A stretch of 64,000 nucleotides of DNA from Olivibacter sp. SDN3 (lineage in GTDB: Bacteria > Bacteroidota > Bacteroidia > Sphingobacteriales > Sphingobacteriaceae): assembly GCF_014334135.1 (NCBI RefSeq), contig NZ_CP060497.1, positions 5,270,001 through 5,334,000 of the forward strand, read 5' to 3'. The notes beneath the pieces were generated by a model that made no database searches, had not been told where the DNA came from, and was given only the letters and a program-made list of their open reading frames with translations. A program made the position numbers and the translations under genes. Positions 1 to 7,955 of this stretch are shown one piece after another. Position 1 is the stretch's first letter, and each line of letters opens with the position of its first letter.

Positions 1-223
1 AGGTTTTATCACTGTAATGTCCAATAATGGGTTGAACAATCATACCGGTTAATGGAGCTGCCAACCAGAATAACGACAAGTGTTCCACATCTGCTCCGAA
101 AGTCTGTAAAATACGGGAGGCATTACCGCTCTGTAAGGCGAAGCCTATCTGAATTCCGAGGAAACCGAAACTCATATTAATCAGCTGTCCGGTACTTAAA
201 AAAGGTTTCGATTTTTTGGTCAT
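1..223 (-). CDS. MFS sugar (maltose/disaccharide) transporter, N-terminal fragment
   Basis: This is the start of an inner-membrane sugar transporter whose 3' part lies beyond the left edge; only 74 codons are visible. The visible protein begins MTKKSKPFLSTGQLINMSFG, has a hydrophobic first helix, and shows GIQIGFALQSGNASRI followed by PLTGMIVQPIIGHYSDKT. The G-x-x-SD loop between helices 2 and 3 is typical of MFS transporters of the GPH/SLC45-like group. It lies 52 bases downstream of the maltose phosphorylase gene on the same strand and would be the last visible gene of the starch operon. Its likely role is to bring periplasmic maltose or maltodextrin to the cytoplasmic phosphorylase. The family call is good; the exact substrate is inferred from context. 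Confidence 0.75.
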   Translation of the reverse strand, partial: MTKKSKPFLSTGQLINMSFGFLGIQIGFALQSGNASRILQTFGADVEHLSLFWLAAPLTGMIVQPIIGHYSDKT

Positions 224-275
224 AATTGATCGTAACACCTAATGTACAAATATTTTAGAAAAAAATACCTTTTAT

Positions 276-2603
276 TTAAACTATCTGCTGGCATCCTACC
301 AATTCACCTTTAAAAGTACCGTAAGCAGGAACTTTCACATGCTTATTATGAACCAATACATCTCTTTCTTCACTCGATTGGTTGGTGATCGAAATTTCGT
401 GCTTTGAAACCTTAACCTGAAATATGGTATTTCTGAAACGTATCCTGAAGGTATATGATTGCCAACCTTCTGGAATGAAAGGTTTAAAGTGAAGGGTGTT
501 TTCTCTCACCCGAAGACCTGCAAAACCTTCGACAATGCTCATCCAGCTTCCTGCCATAGAAGTTATATGTAGGCCGTCTTCCGTATCGTTGTTATAGTCG
601 TCGAGATCTAATCTGGCCGTTCGCAAATAAAACTCGTACGCACGCTTCTCATCACCTAGTTTAGCGGCAAGAATCGCATGTACACACGGAGACAGGGAAC
701 TCTCGTGGACTGTACGCGCTTCATAAAAATCGTAATTCCTGCGAATAACCTCATCGCTATATCGCTCTTCAAAAAAATACAATCCTTGCAATACATCTGC
801 TTGTTTAATAAAGCATGAGCGCAGAATGCGATCCCAACTCCACTTCTGATTCAACGGTCGCTCTGATAATGGTAGGTTTTTAACCAAAATCTGTTCTTTA
901 TCCAGGTATCCATCCTGTTGCAAAAATATCCCCAGCTTTTGATCTTCTGGATAATACATATTTTCTTCGATAGCTTTCCAACAGCTCAGTTCATCTTCGC
1001 GGAAATCCAACTTTTTCGCGATATCCTCATATCTGTCCGGATTCGATTCCTTCACATAGATTATGGCTTCCCGTGCATATTTTAGACACCACACAGCAAT
1101 GGTATTGGTATACCAATTATTGTTGACATTATTTTCATATTCATTTGGTCCGGTTATACCCAATAACATGTATTGCTGTTTGGCTGCACTCCAGCTTACA
1201 CGTTGCGCCCAGAAACGCGCGATACCTACCAATACCTCCAAGCCATATTGTTCCAAATACGAATGCTCACCTGTATATCGAATATAATTGTAAATAGCAA
1301 AGGCTATTGCTCCATTCCGATGCAACTCCTCAAAGGTGATCTCCCACTCGTTATGGCACTCCGTCCCATCGATGGTTACCATTGGGTATAGCGCGGCACC
1401 ATTTGAAAAACCAAGCATGCGAGCATTTTCATAAGCCTTCTCCAGATGTTTATATCGGTAAATCAATAGATTTCTTGCCACTTGCTGATTAGCTGTAGCT
1501 AAATAAAATGGTAAACAATATGCTTCCGTATCCCAGTAGGTCACACCGCCATATTTTTCTCCAGTGAATCCTTTAGGGCCTATATTTAGCCGGGCATCCT
1601 CTCCCGTGTAAGTCTGGTAAAGTTGAAAAATATTAAATCGGATTGCTTGTTGAGCAGCGATATCTCCTTCAATCAACACGTCACTTTCTTCCCACTTATT
1701 CTTCCAAGCCGCTGCCTGCTCGATCTTCAGCTGATCATATCCCTTTTTAACGATTTTTTGCAAAATCTGCTGTGCATGATTCTCCATCAACTCTTTTGGA
1801 TAATTTTCTGACGACAAATTAACTGCATATTTATAAATACGCAGCGTTTGCTCCGGTTCAAGTATAACGTCGACCTCCTGTGCAACAAATTTTTCGTCTA
1901 GTATCTGCTTTTCTTTCGCCACGATGATTTCGCCGTCAATCTGCATAGCGTATTGCATCGCTGTAGTCAACCAAAAGCCGGTTCTTTTGGTTTCCATGGT
2001 AAGTAAGGCCCCTTGCTGAAATGTTTTTTTTGCGCGTTCGATCCAAAATTTTTCATCGTAATTTGCATCTTCATTTTTTACGTCACCATCGAGATAAACG
2101 CTTATTTTAAGCGAAGTTGCCAAATTTAACGGTGTTATTTCGTAACATATAGTACCGGCTTCCTTATCAACAATACTGCAAAACCGTGTGGCCGTAATTT
2201 TTACACGTATACCGGTATTTAATTCGGCTATGAAAGTCCGTTTGAGATATCCCTCTTTCATATTCAGCATACGATGAAATTCTGTAACGTTTACCCGACC
2301 TAAATCGAGTGCTTCACCATTAACATCGATATTCAATCCTATCCAATTAGTGGCATTGATTACTTTATGGGAAAATGCCGGATAGCCATTTTTCCACCAG
2401 CCCACCCTAGTTTTATCGGGATAATAGATACCCGCTACATACGATCCCTGAAAGGAATCACCTGAATATTGCTCTTCAAAATTGGCCCGTTGTCCCATCT
2501 TGCCATTCCCGATGCTAAAGATACTTTCTGAGATCTTGCCCAAGGAAGCATCAAAGCCTTCTTCAATAATGTTCCATTCGTCTTTTATAATGTAATTCTT
2601 CAT
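276..2603 (-). CDS. GH65 maltose phosphorylase
   Basis: A cytoplasmic glycoside phosphorylase of 775 residues with no signal peptide, the usual length for GH65 enzymes. It would convert maltose plus phosphate into glucose and beta-D-glucose-1-phosphate. The catalytic acid motif GITGPNEYE is at residues 482-490, so Glu488 is the general acid. The GFTGEKYGGVTYWDTEA block (about 345-361) is the conserved substrate-binding stretch, and KQADVLQG further on is part of the phosphate-binding side. The fold order is the N-terminal beta-sandwich, a helical linker, the (alpha/alpha)6 barrel and a small C-terminal beta domain. The next gene upstream is beta-phosphoglucomutase, the enzyme that consumes its product, which strongly favours maltose over trehalose or kojibiose phosphorylase. 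The trehalose or kojibiose alternatives cannot be excluded from sequence alone. Confidence 0.9.
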   Translation of the reverse strand: MKNYIIKDEWNIIEEGFDASLGKISESIFSIGNGKMGQRANFEEQYSGDSFQGSYVAGIYYPDKTRVGWWKNGYPAFSHKVINATNWIGLNIDVNGEALDLGRVNVTEFHRMLNMKEGYLKRTFIAELNTGIRVKITATRFCSIVDKEAGTICYEITPLNLATSLKISVYLDGDVKNEDANYDEKFWIERAKKTFQQGALLTMETKRTGFWLTTAMQYAMQIDGEIIVAKEKQILDEKFVAQEVDVILEPEQTLRIYKYAVNLSSENYPKELMENHAQQILQKIVKKGYDQLKIEQAAAWKNKWEESDVLIEGDIAAQQAIRFNIFQLYQTYTGEDARLNIGPKGFTGEKYGGVTYWDTEAYCLPFYLATANQQVARNLLIYRYKHLEKAYENARMLGFSNGAALYPMVTIDGTECHNEWEITFEELHRNGAIAFAIYNYIRYTGEHSYLEQYGLEVLVGIARFWAQRVSWSAAKQQYMLLGITGPNEYENNVNNNWYTNTIAVWCLKYAREAIIYVKESNPDRYEDIAKKLDFREDELSCWKAIEENMYYPEDQKLGIFLQQDGYLDKEQILVKNLPLSERPLNQKWSWDRILRSCFIKQADVLQGLYFFEERYSDEVIRRNYDFYEARTVHESSLSPCVHAILAAKLGDEKRAYEFYLRTARLDLDDYNNDTEDGLHITSMAGSWMSIVEGFAGLRVRENTLHFKPFIPEGWQSYTFRIRFRNTIFQVKVSKHEISITNQSSEERDVLVHNKHVKVPAYGTFKGELVGCQQIV

Positions 2604-2692
2604 TCCTTTAAAAGTCTATCTGTAATTTTATCCACTTGCGCACCCATCTGTTTTCCTAAGCACCTTATCACCAGTATTTCACTATTCATTGA

Positions 2693-3334
2693 CTATTGAT
2701 CACTTAATAATTCCTTTACAGAACTAATTAAATAGTCTGCTCCTGTTAAATCATCAATGGAGCCCAAACCAACAACTTGCATTCCTGCAGCACGTGCGGC
2801 ATCGATTCCAGCTTGACTGTCTTCGACTACTACGCATTTATCTGCTGGCACCGCTAAAGCTAAAGCCCCTTTCAAAAACACCTCCGGATCGGGCTTTGAC
2901 CTTTGTACAGCGTTACCATCGACCACCGCATCAAAGAAATGGACGATACCTGTATTTTTTAAAATCAATCGCGCATTCTTGCTTGCTGAGCCCAGAGCTA
3001 TTTTATAATGGTTCGCTCTTAAATATGTCAACACCTCCACCGCACCCGGCAGCGTATCTCCGGGTTGCATATCATTTATAAGTGCCAGGTACCAGTCATT
3101 TTTCTGCTTTGCTAACTGTTCTTGTTCTTCCTGCGTTTTGTGAACATTTCCCCATGTTAAAATCAATTCAAGCGAACGACTGCGACTCACGCCTTTTAAT
3201 TGTTCATTTTGTTTTCGGGTAAAATCAAAACCAAGGGAATTAGCCAATCGCTTCCAAGCTTGAAAATGGAAAACCGCCGTATCTACCAAAACACCATCAA
3301 GATCAAAAATTACTGCACGTATTTCGTTAGGCAT
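2693..3334 (-). CDS. pgmB: Beta-phosphoglucomutase (HAD superfamily)
   Basis: It converts beta-D-glucose-1-phosphate into glucose-6-phosphate through an aspartyl-phosphate. HAD motif I is VIFDLDGVLVDTA, with the nucleophile and acid/base aspartates at residues 11 and 13 from the start chosen here. Motif II is ALGSASKN, motif III is the lysine in RSKPDPEVFLKG, and motif IV is VVVEDSQAGIDAARAAGM. The four-helix cap lies between motifs I and II. An in-frame ATG at 3370 would add 12 residues. I prefer 3334 because family members begin a few residues before motif I, but neither start has a clear ribosome-binding site. The gene sits between the periplasmic amylase and maltose phosphorylase genes, forming the phosphorolytic maltose branch. 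Confidence 0.9.
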   Translation of the reverse strand: MPNEIRAVIFDLDGVLVDTAVFHFQAWKRLANSLGFDFTRKQNEQLKGVSRSRSLELILTWGNVHKTQEEQEQLAKQKNDWYLALINDMQPGDTLPGAVEVLTYLRANHYKIALGSASKNARLILKNTGIVHFFDAVVDGNAVQRSKPDPEVFLKGALALAVPADKCVVVEDSQAGIDAARAAGMQVVGLGSIDDLTGADYLISSVKELLSDQ

Positions 3335-3389
3335 TGAAAATTGGCCACCATGTAAATTGTTTTGCGTCATATCCTATATCGTCATCAAA

Positions 3390-5243
3390 TTACTGTAGCT
3401 CAAGTATCATTGTTGTTTTGGGTAATAAGCTGAGCGCTGTAATATCATCATATGTTTTATTGTGCATAATATCTAAGGCCTTTTTATGGCTTTTTATCAT
3501 TTCCGAAAAACGATCGGTTTTTAAGGATATCTGCTGATCTTCTGTATTCATAATAATCATAACCGTTTTTTGGTTATCGTACCGAAAATAAACGTAAACT
3601 CCTTCTTCAGGCACAAACTGTATCAATTTCCCTGTATGCAGTACAGCATTATTTTTTCGATAATTGGCCAACTTTCTGAGATAACTAAACATCTCATTTT
3701 CGACTTCGCTCCTACCTTCCACTGAAAACTTATCCTTTTGATCACTTGGCCAACCACCTGAAAAGTCGTCACGCACCTTACCATCGGGATCCGAGAAATT
3801 TTTCATCAGAATTTCTGCGCCGTAGTAGATCTGCGGAATGCCCCGAGTTGTTAGTAACCAAGCCATGGCCGATTTATATTTATCGATATCCTCGCCAATC
3901 ACCGAAAAGAAACGGCTCATATCATGATTATCCAAAAAAACCACATTTCGCGTAGGATCTTGATAAACAAAATCCGTTGCCAATGTGGTATAAAGTTTAT
4001 TTACACCCCCTGTCCAGTCCATCTTGTTGTTCAGGGCATCACTGATTGCATATTGCAATTGAAAATCGGTTACCCCTTGAAGATGCGTATCGAAGGGTTG
4101 TCCCAGGGTTTTACCTTGTGTAAAATATGCTTGATTCGCCACACCGTGCACCCAGGTCTCGCCAAAACAGGTAAAATTCGGATATTCATCGTTTAATGAT
4201 TTAGACCATTTCGCCATAAAGTCCAAATCGTTATATGGATAAGTATCGATGCGAAATCCGTCAATGCCCGCATATTCAATCCACCAGATATGGCTTTGGA
4301 TGATGTAGTTCTGCACGAAAGGATTACTTTGGTTCATGTCTGGCATTGACGGAACAAACCATCCGTCGGTCATTTTCTTAGTGTCTGCCTCCGCCGCATA
4401 AGGGTCATAAATCGTTTGATCTTTATAGGTCGTATTTGTATACTCGTCCCATTGATGAACCCAATCGGTCATCGGCTTATCCAATACCGTCCAGTGGTTC
4501 AGCCCGACATGATTAGGTACCACGTCATGCACTAGTTTCATTTGTCTTTTGTGGAGTTCTTCTCCTAATCTTTTGTATTCATCGTTACTTCCTAGACGTG
4601 GGTCGATCTGATAATTTTCGGTATTCGCATAACCGTGATAGGAGGCCTGCTCCATATCATTGGTCAAGACCGGTGTCATCCAAACTGCCGTTACGCCCAA
4701 GTCCTGTAGATAATCCAGTTTATCCATAACTCCTTGTAAATCGCCTCCATGCCGATAATACATGGAGTCGCGATTAAGGGAATTTTCACGCATATTTTCG
4801 ACGACATCATTTTTTGGGTCGCCATTTGCAAAGCGATCAGGCATTAACAGATAGATAAAATCGCTACTGTTAATGCCTTGTGCTTTTACCAGTTTGGTAT
4901 CCCGTTGCTTCAATTTATAGGTATAGCTATCAAGCGTTTTGCCATTCTTTTGCAGCATGATATCAAATGTACCTGGTTTGGTATCCTTCGCTATGGTCAA
5001 GTCTAGGAAGAGGTAATTGGCATTTTCGACCCGATGAACTTTTTCTACTTGTACACCGGGATAATCTAGCTCAATTTCAGCTCCTGAGATATCGTTTCCG
5101 TAGACTATCAATTGTAGCTCGGGATTATACATACCTACCCACCAATTTGATGGTTCTACCCGCTTGATCAGCTCCTGACCGGAAAGCTGATGAATAGCGC
5201 ACAAGAAATACAAGGCGGCGAAAAGCTTTTTTATTTTTGTCAT
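3390..5243 (-). CDS. Periplasmic GH13 alpha-amylase / neopullulanase (SusA-like)
   Basis: A 617-residue secreted GH13 enzyme that would hydrolyse imported maltodextrins in the periplasm. Residues 1-22 are a signal peptide ending near LSGQE with no lipobox. Residues about 25-115 match the N-terminal beta-sandwich of cyclomaltodextrinase and neopullulanase enzymes. The (beta/alpha)8 barrel follows. Asp333 in GFRIDTYPYN is the nucleophile, Glu362 in CFGETWVHG the acid/base, and Asp441 in LDNHDMSRF the third carboxylate. A C-terminal beta domain ends the protein. The domain order matches SusA of the Bacteroides starch system. It lies between the SusE-like gene and pgmB with short gaps, so co-transcription is likely. 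Exact specificity (neopullulanase or cyclomaltodextrinase) is not determined. Confidence 0.88.
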   Translation of the reverse strand: MTKIKKLFAALYFLCAIHQLSGQELIKRVEPSNWWVGMYNPELQLIVYGNDISGAEIELDYPGVQVEKVHRVENANYLFLDLTIAKDTKPGTFDIMLQKNGKTLDSYTYKLKQRDTKLVKAQGINSSDFIYLLMPDRFANGDPKNDVVENMRENSLNRDSMYYRHGGDLQGVMDKLDYLQDLGVTAVWMTPVLTNDMEQASYHGYANTENYQIDPRLGSNDEYKRLGEELHKRQMKLVHDVVPNHVGLNHWTVLDKPMTDWVHQWDEYTNTTYKDQTIYDPYAAEADTKKMTDGWFVPSMPDMNQSNPFVQNYIIQSHIWWIEYAGIDGFRIDTYPYNDLDFMAKWSKSLNDEYPNFTCFGETWVHGVANQAYFTQGKTLGQPFDTHLQGVTDFQLQYAISDALNNKMDWTGGVNKLYTTLATDFVYQDPTRNVVFLDNHDMSRFFSVIGEDIDKYKSAMAWLLTTRGIPQIYYGAEILMKNFSDPDGKVRDDFSGGWPSDQKDKFSVEGRSEVENEMFSYLRKLANYRKNNAVLHTGKLIQFVPEEGVYVYFRYDNQKTVMIIMNTEDQQISLKTDRFSEMIKSHKKALDIMHNKTYDDITALSLLPKTTMILELQ

Positions 5244-5278
5244 ATTTTATTTATCTGTTATTTAACCACTTACATTTA

Positions 5279-6328
5279 TTATTGTATTTCCAGAGAATAG
5301 GTATAATAGGCGGCATTCCGAAGATCCAAGGTAATCAAATACGTACCTGGTTCTTCGATCTCAAAATTACCACCACCATATGCCAAAACACCCGATTTGT
5401 CGCTGTCACCGAGGTCGATCACCCATTCGTCGTTGGCCCGGAATTTCCATTCGCCGGTCGACAGATTAGCGGTAACAGTCCACAGCCCCGTTTCGGTATC
5501 ATAGTCCATGGACGTACTGCTATCCCAACTCCCTGTTGCGTCACCAATGATGCCCCATTCAGTTTTTGTAGCCGACCACGTAAGTGCTTCCGTATCCGCT
5601 TTTAACAGATAGTATCCGGCTTCAGCAACTACTAAATTTCCCGCGCCGGCATCTGTATCAAGACTTCCCTCTCCGCCATCACCAAAATTGGTACCGTCCC
5701 ACCCTGCCTGACTAGAAAATTTAAACTCAGTATTAGCATTTGGAAAATATACATATCCTTCATATTTACCGTCGTCTTCCACGGAACCTACGCGGTGTGC
5801 ATCGGCATGCGACCAATCGTTAAAGCTACCTGCCAAGAATAGCGATGGATACATGATCATATCTTCATACGGCGTAACCTGGAGGGTAATCGTATTGGAA
5901 TAAATCGGTCTATTGGGTGCCAACGAAGCAATTAAACGTATATCAACACTGGCGGCAACCCCCGGTTCATATCTTAAGTCCAGTAATGCAGCGTTAAGTT
6001 CTGCTATGGTGTAAGATAAACTTGTTGATTTAGTAGATCTTTCGGAAAGAGTGGATCTAAAATCAACACCCGACCGACCTATCTGGAGCACATAATTGAG
6101 CACATCAGTTGACACATTGGGGTCCGACCAACTATAGGCATAACCCTCCCAGGAGAACGTGATGGTATTTTCAGCGTCATCTTGCCTTAGCACCAAGGTC
6201 TCTGGTGCCGAGGTACTTAAAACAGGTGCATCTCCAGTAGTGACAATCACCTTGTCTTCATCTTTTTTGCATGACCAAAGTGTGATAACCAACACACTTA
6301 AAAGGGCCCATTTATTTACAAGTTTCAT
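5279..6328 (-). CDS. SusE/SusF-like outer-membrane starch-binding lipoprotein
   Basis: A 349-residue lipoprotein with a signal ending LWSCKKDED, a normal Bacteroidota lipobox. Residues about 30-130 resemble the SusE N-terminal domain, with a fold of paired strands containing ITFSWEGYAYSW. Two similar carbohydrate-binding modules follow: MYPSLFLAGSFNDWSHADAH (from about residue 160) and WGIIGDATGSWDSSTSMDYD (from about 255). Both have the G-x-x-x-x-W pattern of SusE/F starch-binding modules, and tryptophans are abundant. It has no catalytic motif. It follows susD by 20 bases and would hold starch near the transporter. Two binding modules suggest SusE-like size rather than the longer SusF. Confidence 0.85.
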   Translation of the reverse strand: MKLVNKWALLSVLVITLWSCKKDEDKVIVTTGDAPVLSTSAPETLVLRQDDAENTITFSWEGYAYSWSDPNVSTDVLNYVLQIGRSGVDFRSTLSERSTKSTSLSYTIAELNAALLDLRYEPGVAASVDIRLIASLAPNRPIYSNTITLQVTPYEDMIMYPSLFLAGSFNDWSHADAHRVGSVEDDGKYEGYVYFPNANTEFKFSSQAGWDGTNFGDGGEGSLDTDAGAGNLVVAEAGYYLLKADTEALTWSATKTEWGIIGDATGSWDSSTSMDYDTETGLWTVTANLSTGEWKFRANDEWVIDLGDSDKSGVLAYGGGNFEIEEPGTYLITLDLRNAAYYTYSLEIQ

Positions 6329-6348
6329 TTCAGTTTTTTAAGCTAAGG

Positions 6349-7935
6349 TTAGTAACCTGGATTTTGTGTAAGGTTTGGATTAGCGATCACGTCAGAGGCC
6401 GGTAGCGGAAAGATCGTACGGAAATCCTGTACACCAGTTCCCGTCTGATTGCCTCCCTTAAACGGCCAAGTATAAGTTGCCTCCGTATACCGATTAAACC
6501 GTATGAGGTCTGTACGACGATAGGCTTCCCAATAAAATTCACGTGCACGCTCTTCCAATATGAAATCCAGCGAAATACTCGTTACGTTACCCGATGTATT
6601 GCCATAGGCACGTTCACGTAAGCGATTGACATAATTCAGCGCAGTGGCCTGATCACCACCTGTACCACCTCTCAATACCGCTTCGGCGTAAATCAGGTAG
6701 GCATCCGCCAAACGAAATAGAGGAAAATCAACTGACGTCTGCGTACCATCGTTAGAAGGAGCCGGCTCTCCATTCACATCCACATTACGGAACTTCGTAA
6801 CCGCCAGGCCCTGAGCGAACACGGCAACGTCATTTATTACCGGACTACTGCCAAAGAACATGGCTCTACGATCCGTTGCTCCAGTAATATCATTGAACTT
6901 CTGCGGAAGTGTTGCTTTGCTTCTATTACCTCCCCATCCACCATTAGGCACGCCAAAGGAAGCCGGATTCATGTCACCACTGATAGAGGAATTGATCAAG
7001 AATGTTGTGCCACCAAAGTTTTGTGACCGGATAGCGTCGTAATTAATGGTTAGAATAATTTCGGTGTTATTTTGATCGTTATCTGCCAGAAACAAGTGAT
7101 GATAATTTGTTTGGAGCATATATCCCGAGTTAATTACCCTATTGGCATATTCAATCGCTTCCGTATATTTCCCATTGCCACTGCCTAAATAGACTTCTGC
7201 GTTCAAGTATAGCCTCGCCAACAAGAGCCATGCCGCAGCTTTATCGGCTCTTCCGTATTCATTTTGGCGTGGTTCAGCCATTCCTGCTTCTATCGCCAGC
7301 AATTCCGATTCGATATAATGGAACAAGTCTGTTCTACTGATCTGCTGCGGTGGTACTTTACTGATCGCATCTTCCTCAGTAATAAAAGTGGGATTACCAA
7401 AGAGATCCATCAATATCCAATATTGGTAAGCCCTTAAAAAACGTGCTTCCAATGCATAGATCCTAATTTGCTCTGCGTTGGTATCACTGATATTTCGAGC
7501 AGTGAGCTTGTCATCGGTACTTTCCCTAAGAAAGTCATTAGCAACGGTAATCTGATAAAGTGAACGGGCGTACAGACCTTTTAACAAGACATTATTCGAA
7601 TTCCATGTCATAAAATTAAGTTCCGGAATACCCGGATCCTGCCATGCACATAAGGCCTCATCGGATGCTAACTCCTGCACATTCCAATAAAGCCGCAGAA
7701 AATCAGAAGTTCCCGCATCTATTCCTCCCAGATCACTGGAACCGGAGCCACCTCCCCCTGTGAGTGCATAACTTGCATATACTTTGGCAAAGGCCTGCTT
7801 ATAGCCTTCTGGTGATGAATAAACGATATCTGCGGTGATATCATTGATTGGTTGCAGATCCAAATCTTTATGACAGGATGAAACAAGCATGGCCAGTAGC
7901 ATCACTCCTGTATATATATTTAGTATATTTTTCAT
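6349..7935 (-). CDS. susD: SusD/RagB family nutrient-binding outer-membrane lipoprotein (starch locus)
   Basis: The surface lid protein of the SusCD importer, 528 residues. The signal ends MLVSSCHKDLDLQP, with the lipidated cysteine followed by the D-x-x-P stretch typical of SusD. The N-terminal TPR-like helices are visible (EALCAWQDPG, ARFLRAYQYWILMDLFGNP). The C-terminal SusD signature FILEERAREFYWEAYRRTDLIRFNRY is clear, and the protein ends with the usual NPNLTQNPGY. An in-frame TTG lies two codons upstream at 7941; ATG at 7935 is preferred. It follows susC by 20 bases. The carbohydrate specificity (maltodextrins) is inferred from the GH13 and GH65 neighbours. Confidence 0.93.
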   Translation of the reverse strand: MKNILNIYTGVMLLAMLVSSCHKDLDLQPINDITADIVYSSPEGYKQAFAKVYASYALTGGGGSGSSDLGGIDAGTSDFLRLYWNVQELASDEALCAWQDPGIPELNFMTWNSNNVLLKGLYARSLYQITVANDFLRESTDDKLTARNISDTNAEQIRIYALEARFLRAYQYWILMDLFGNPTFITEEDAISKVPPQQISRTDLFHYIESELLAIEAGMAEPRQNEYGRADKAAAWLLLARLYLNAEVYLGSGNGKYTEAIEYANRVINSGYMLQTNYHHLFLADNDQNNTEIILTINYDAIRSQNFGGTTFLINSSISGDMNPASFGVPNGGWGGNRSKATLPQKFNDITGATDRRAMFFGSSPVINDVAVFAQGLAVTKFRNVDVNGEPAPSNDGTQTSVDFPLFRLADAYLIYAEAVLRGGTGGDQATALNYVNRLRERAYGNTSGNVTSISLDFILEERAREFYWEAYRRTDLIRFNRYTEATYTWPFKGGNQTGTGVQDFRTIFPLPASDVIANPNLTQNPGY

Positions 7936-7955
7936 GATCAATTTTCAATAAATAA

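Noticed and set aside
5237-5605. Open frame of 122 codons on the plus strand over the SusE-like gene
   Set aside because: Shadow frame of a well-supported lipoprotein gene, without signal or domain.
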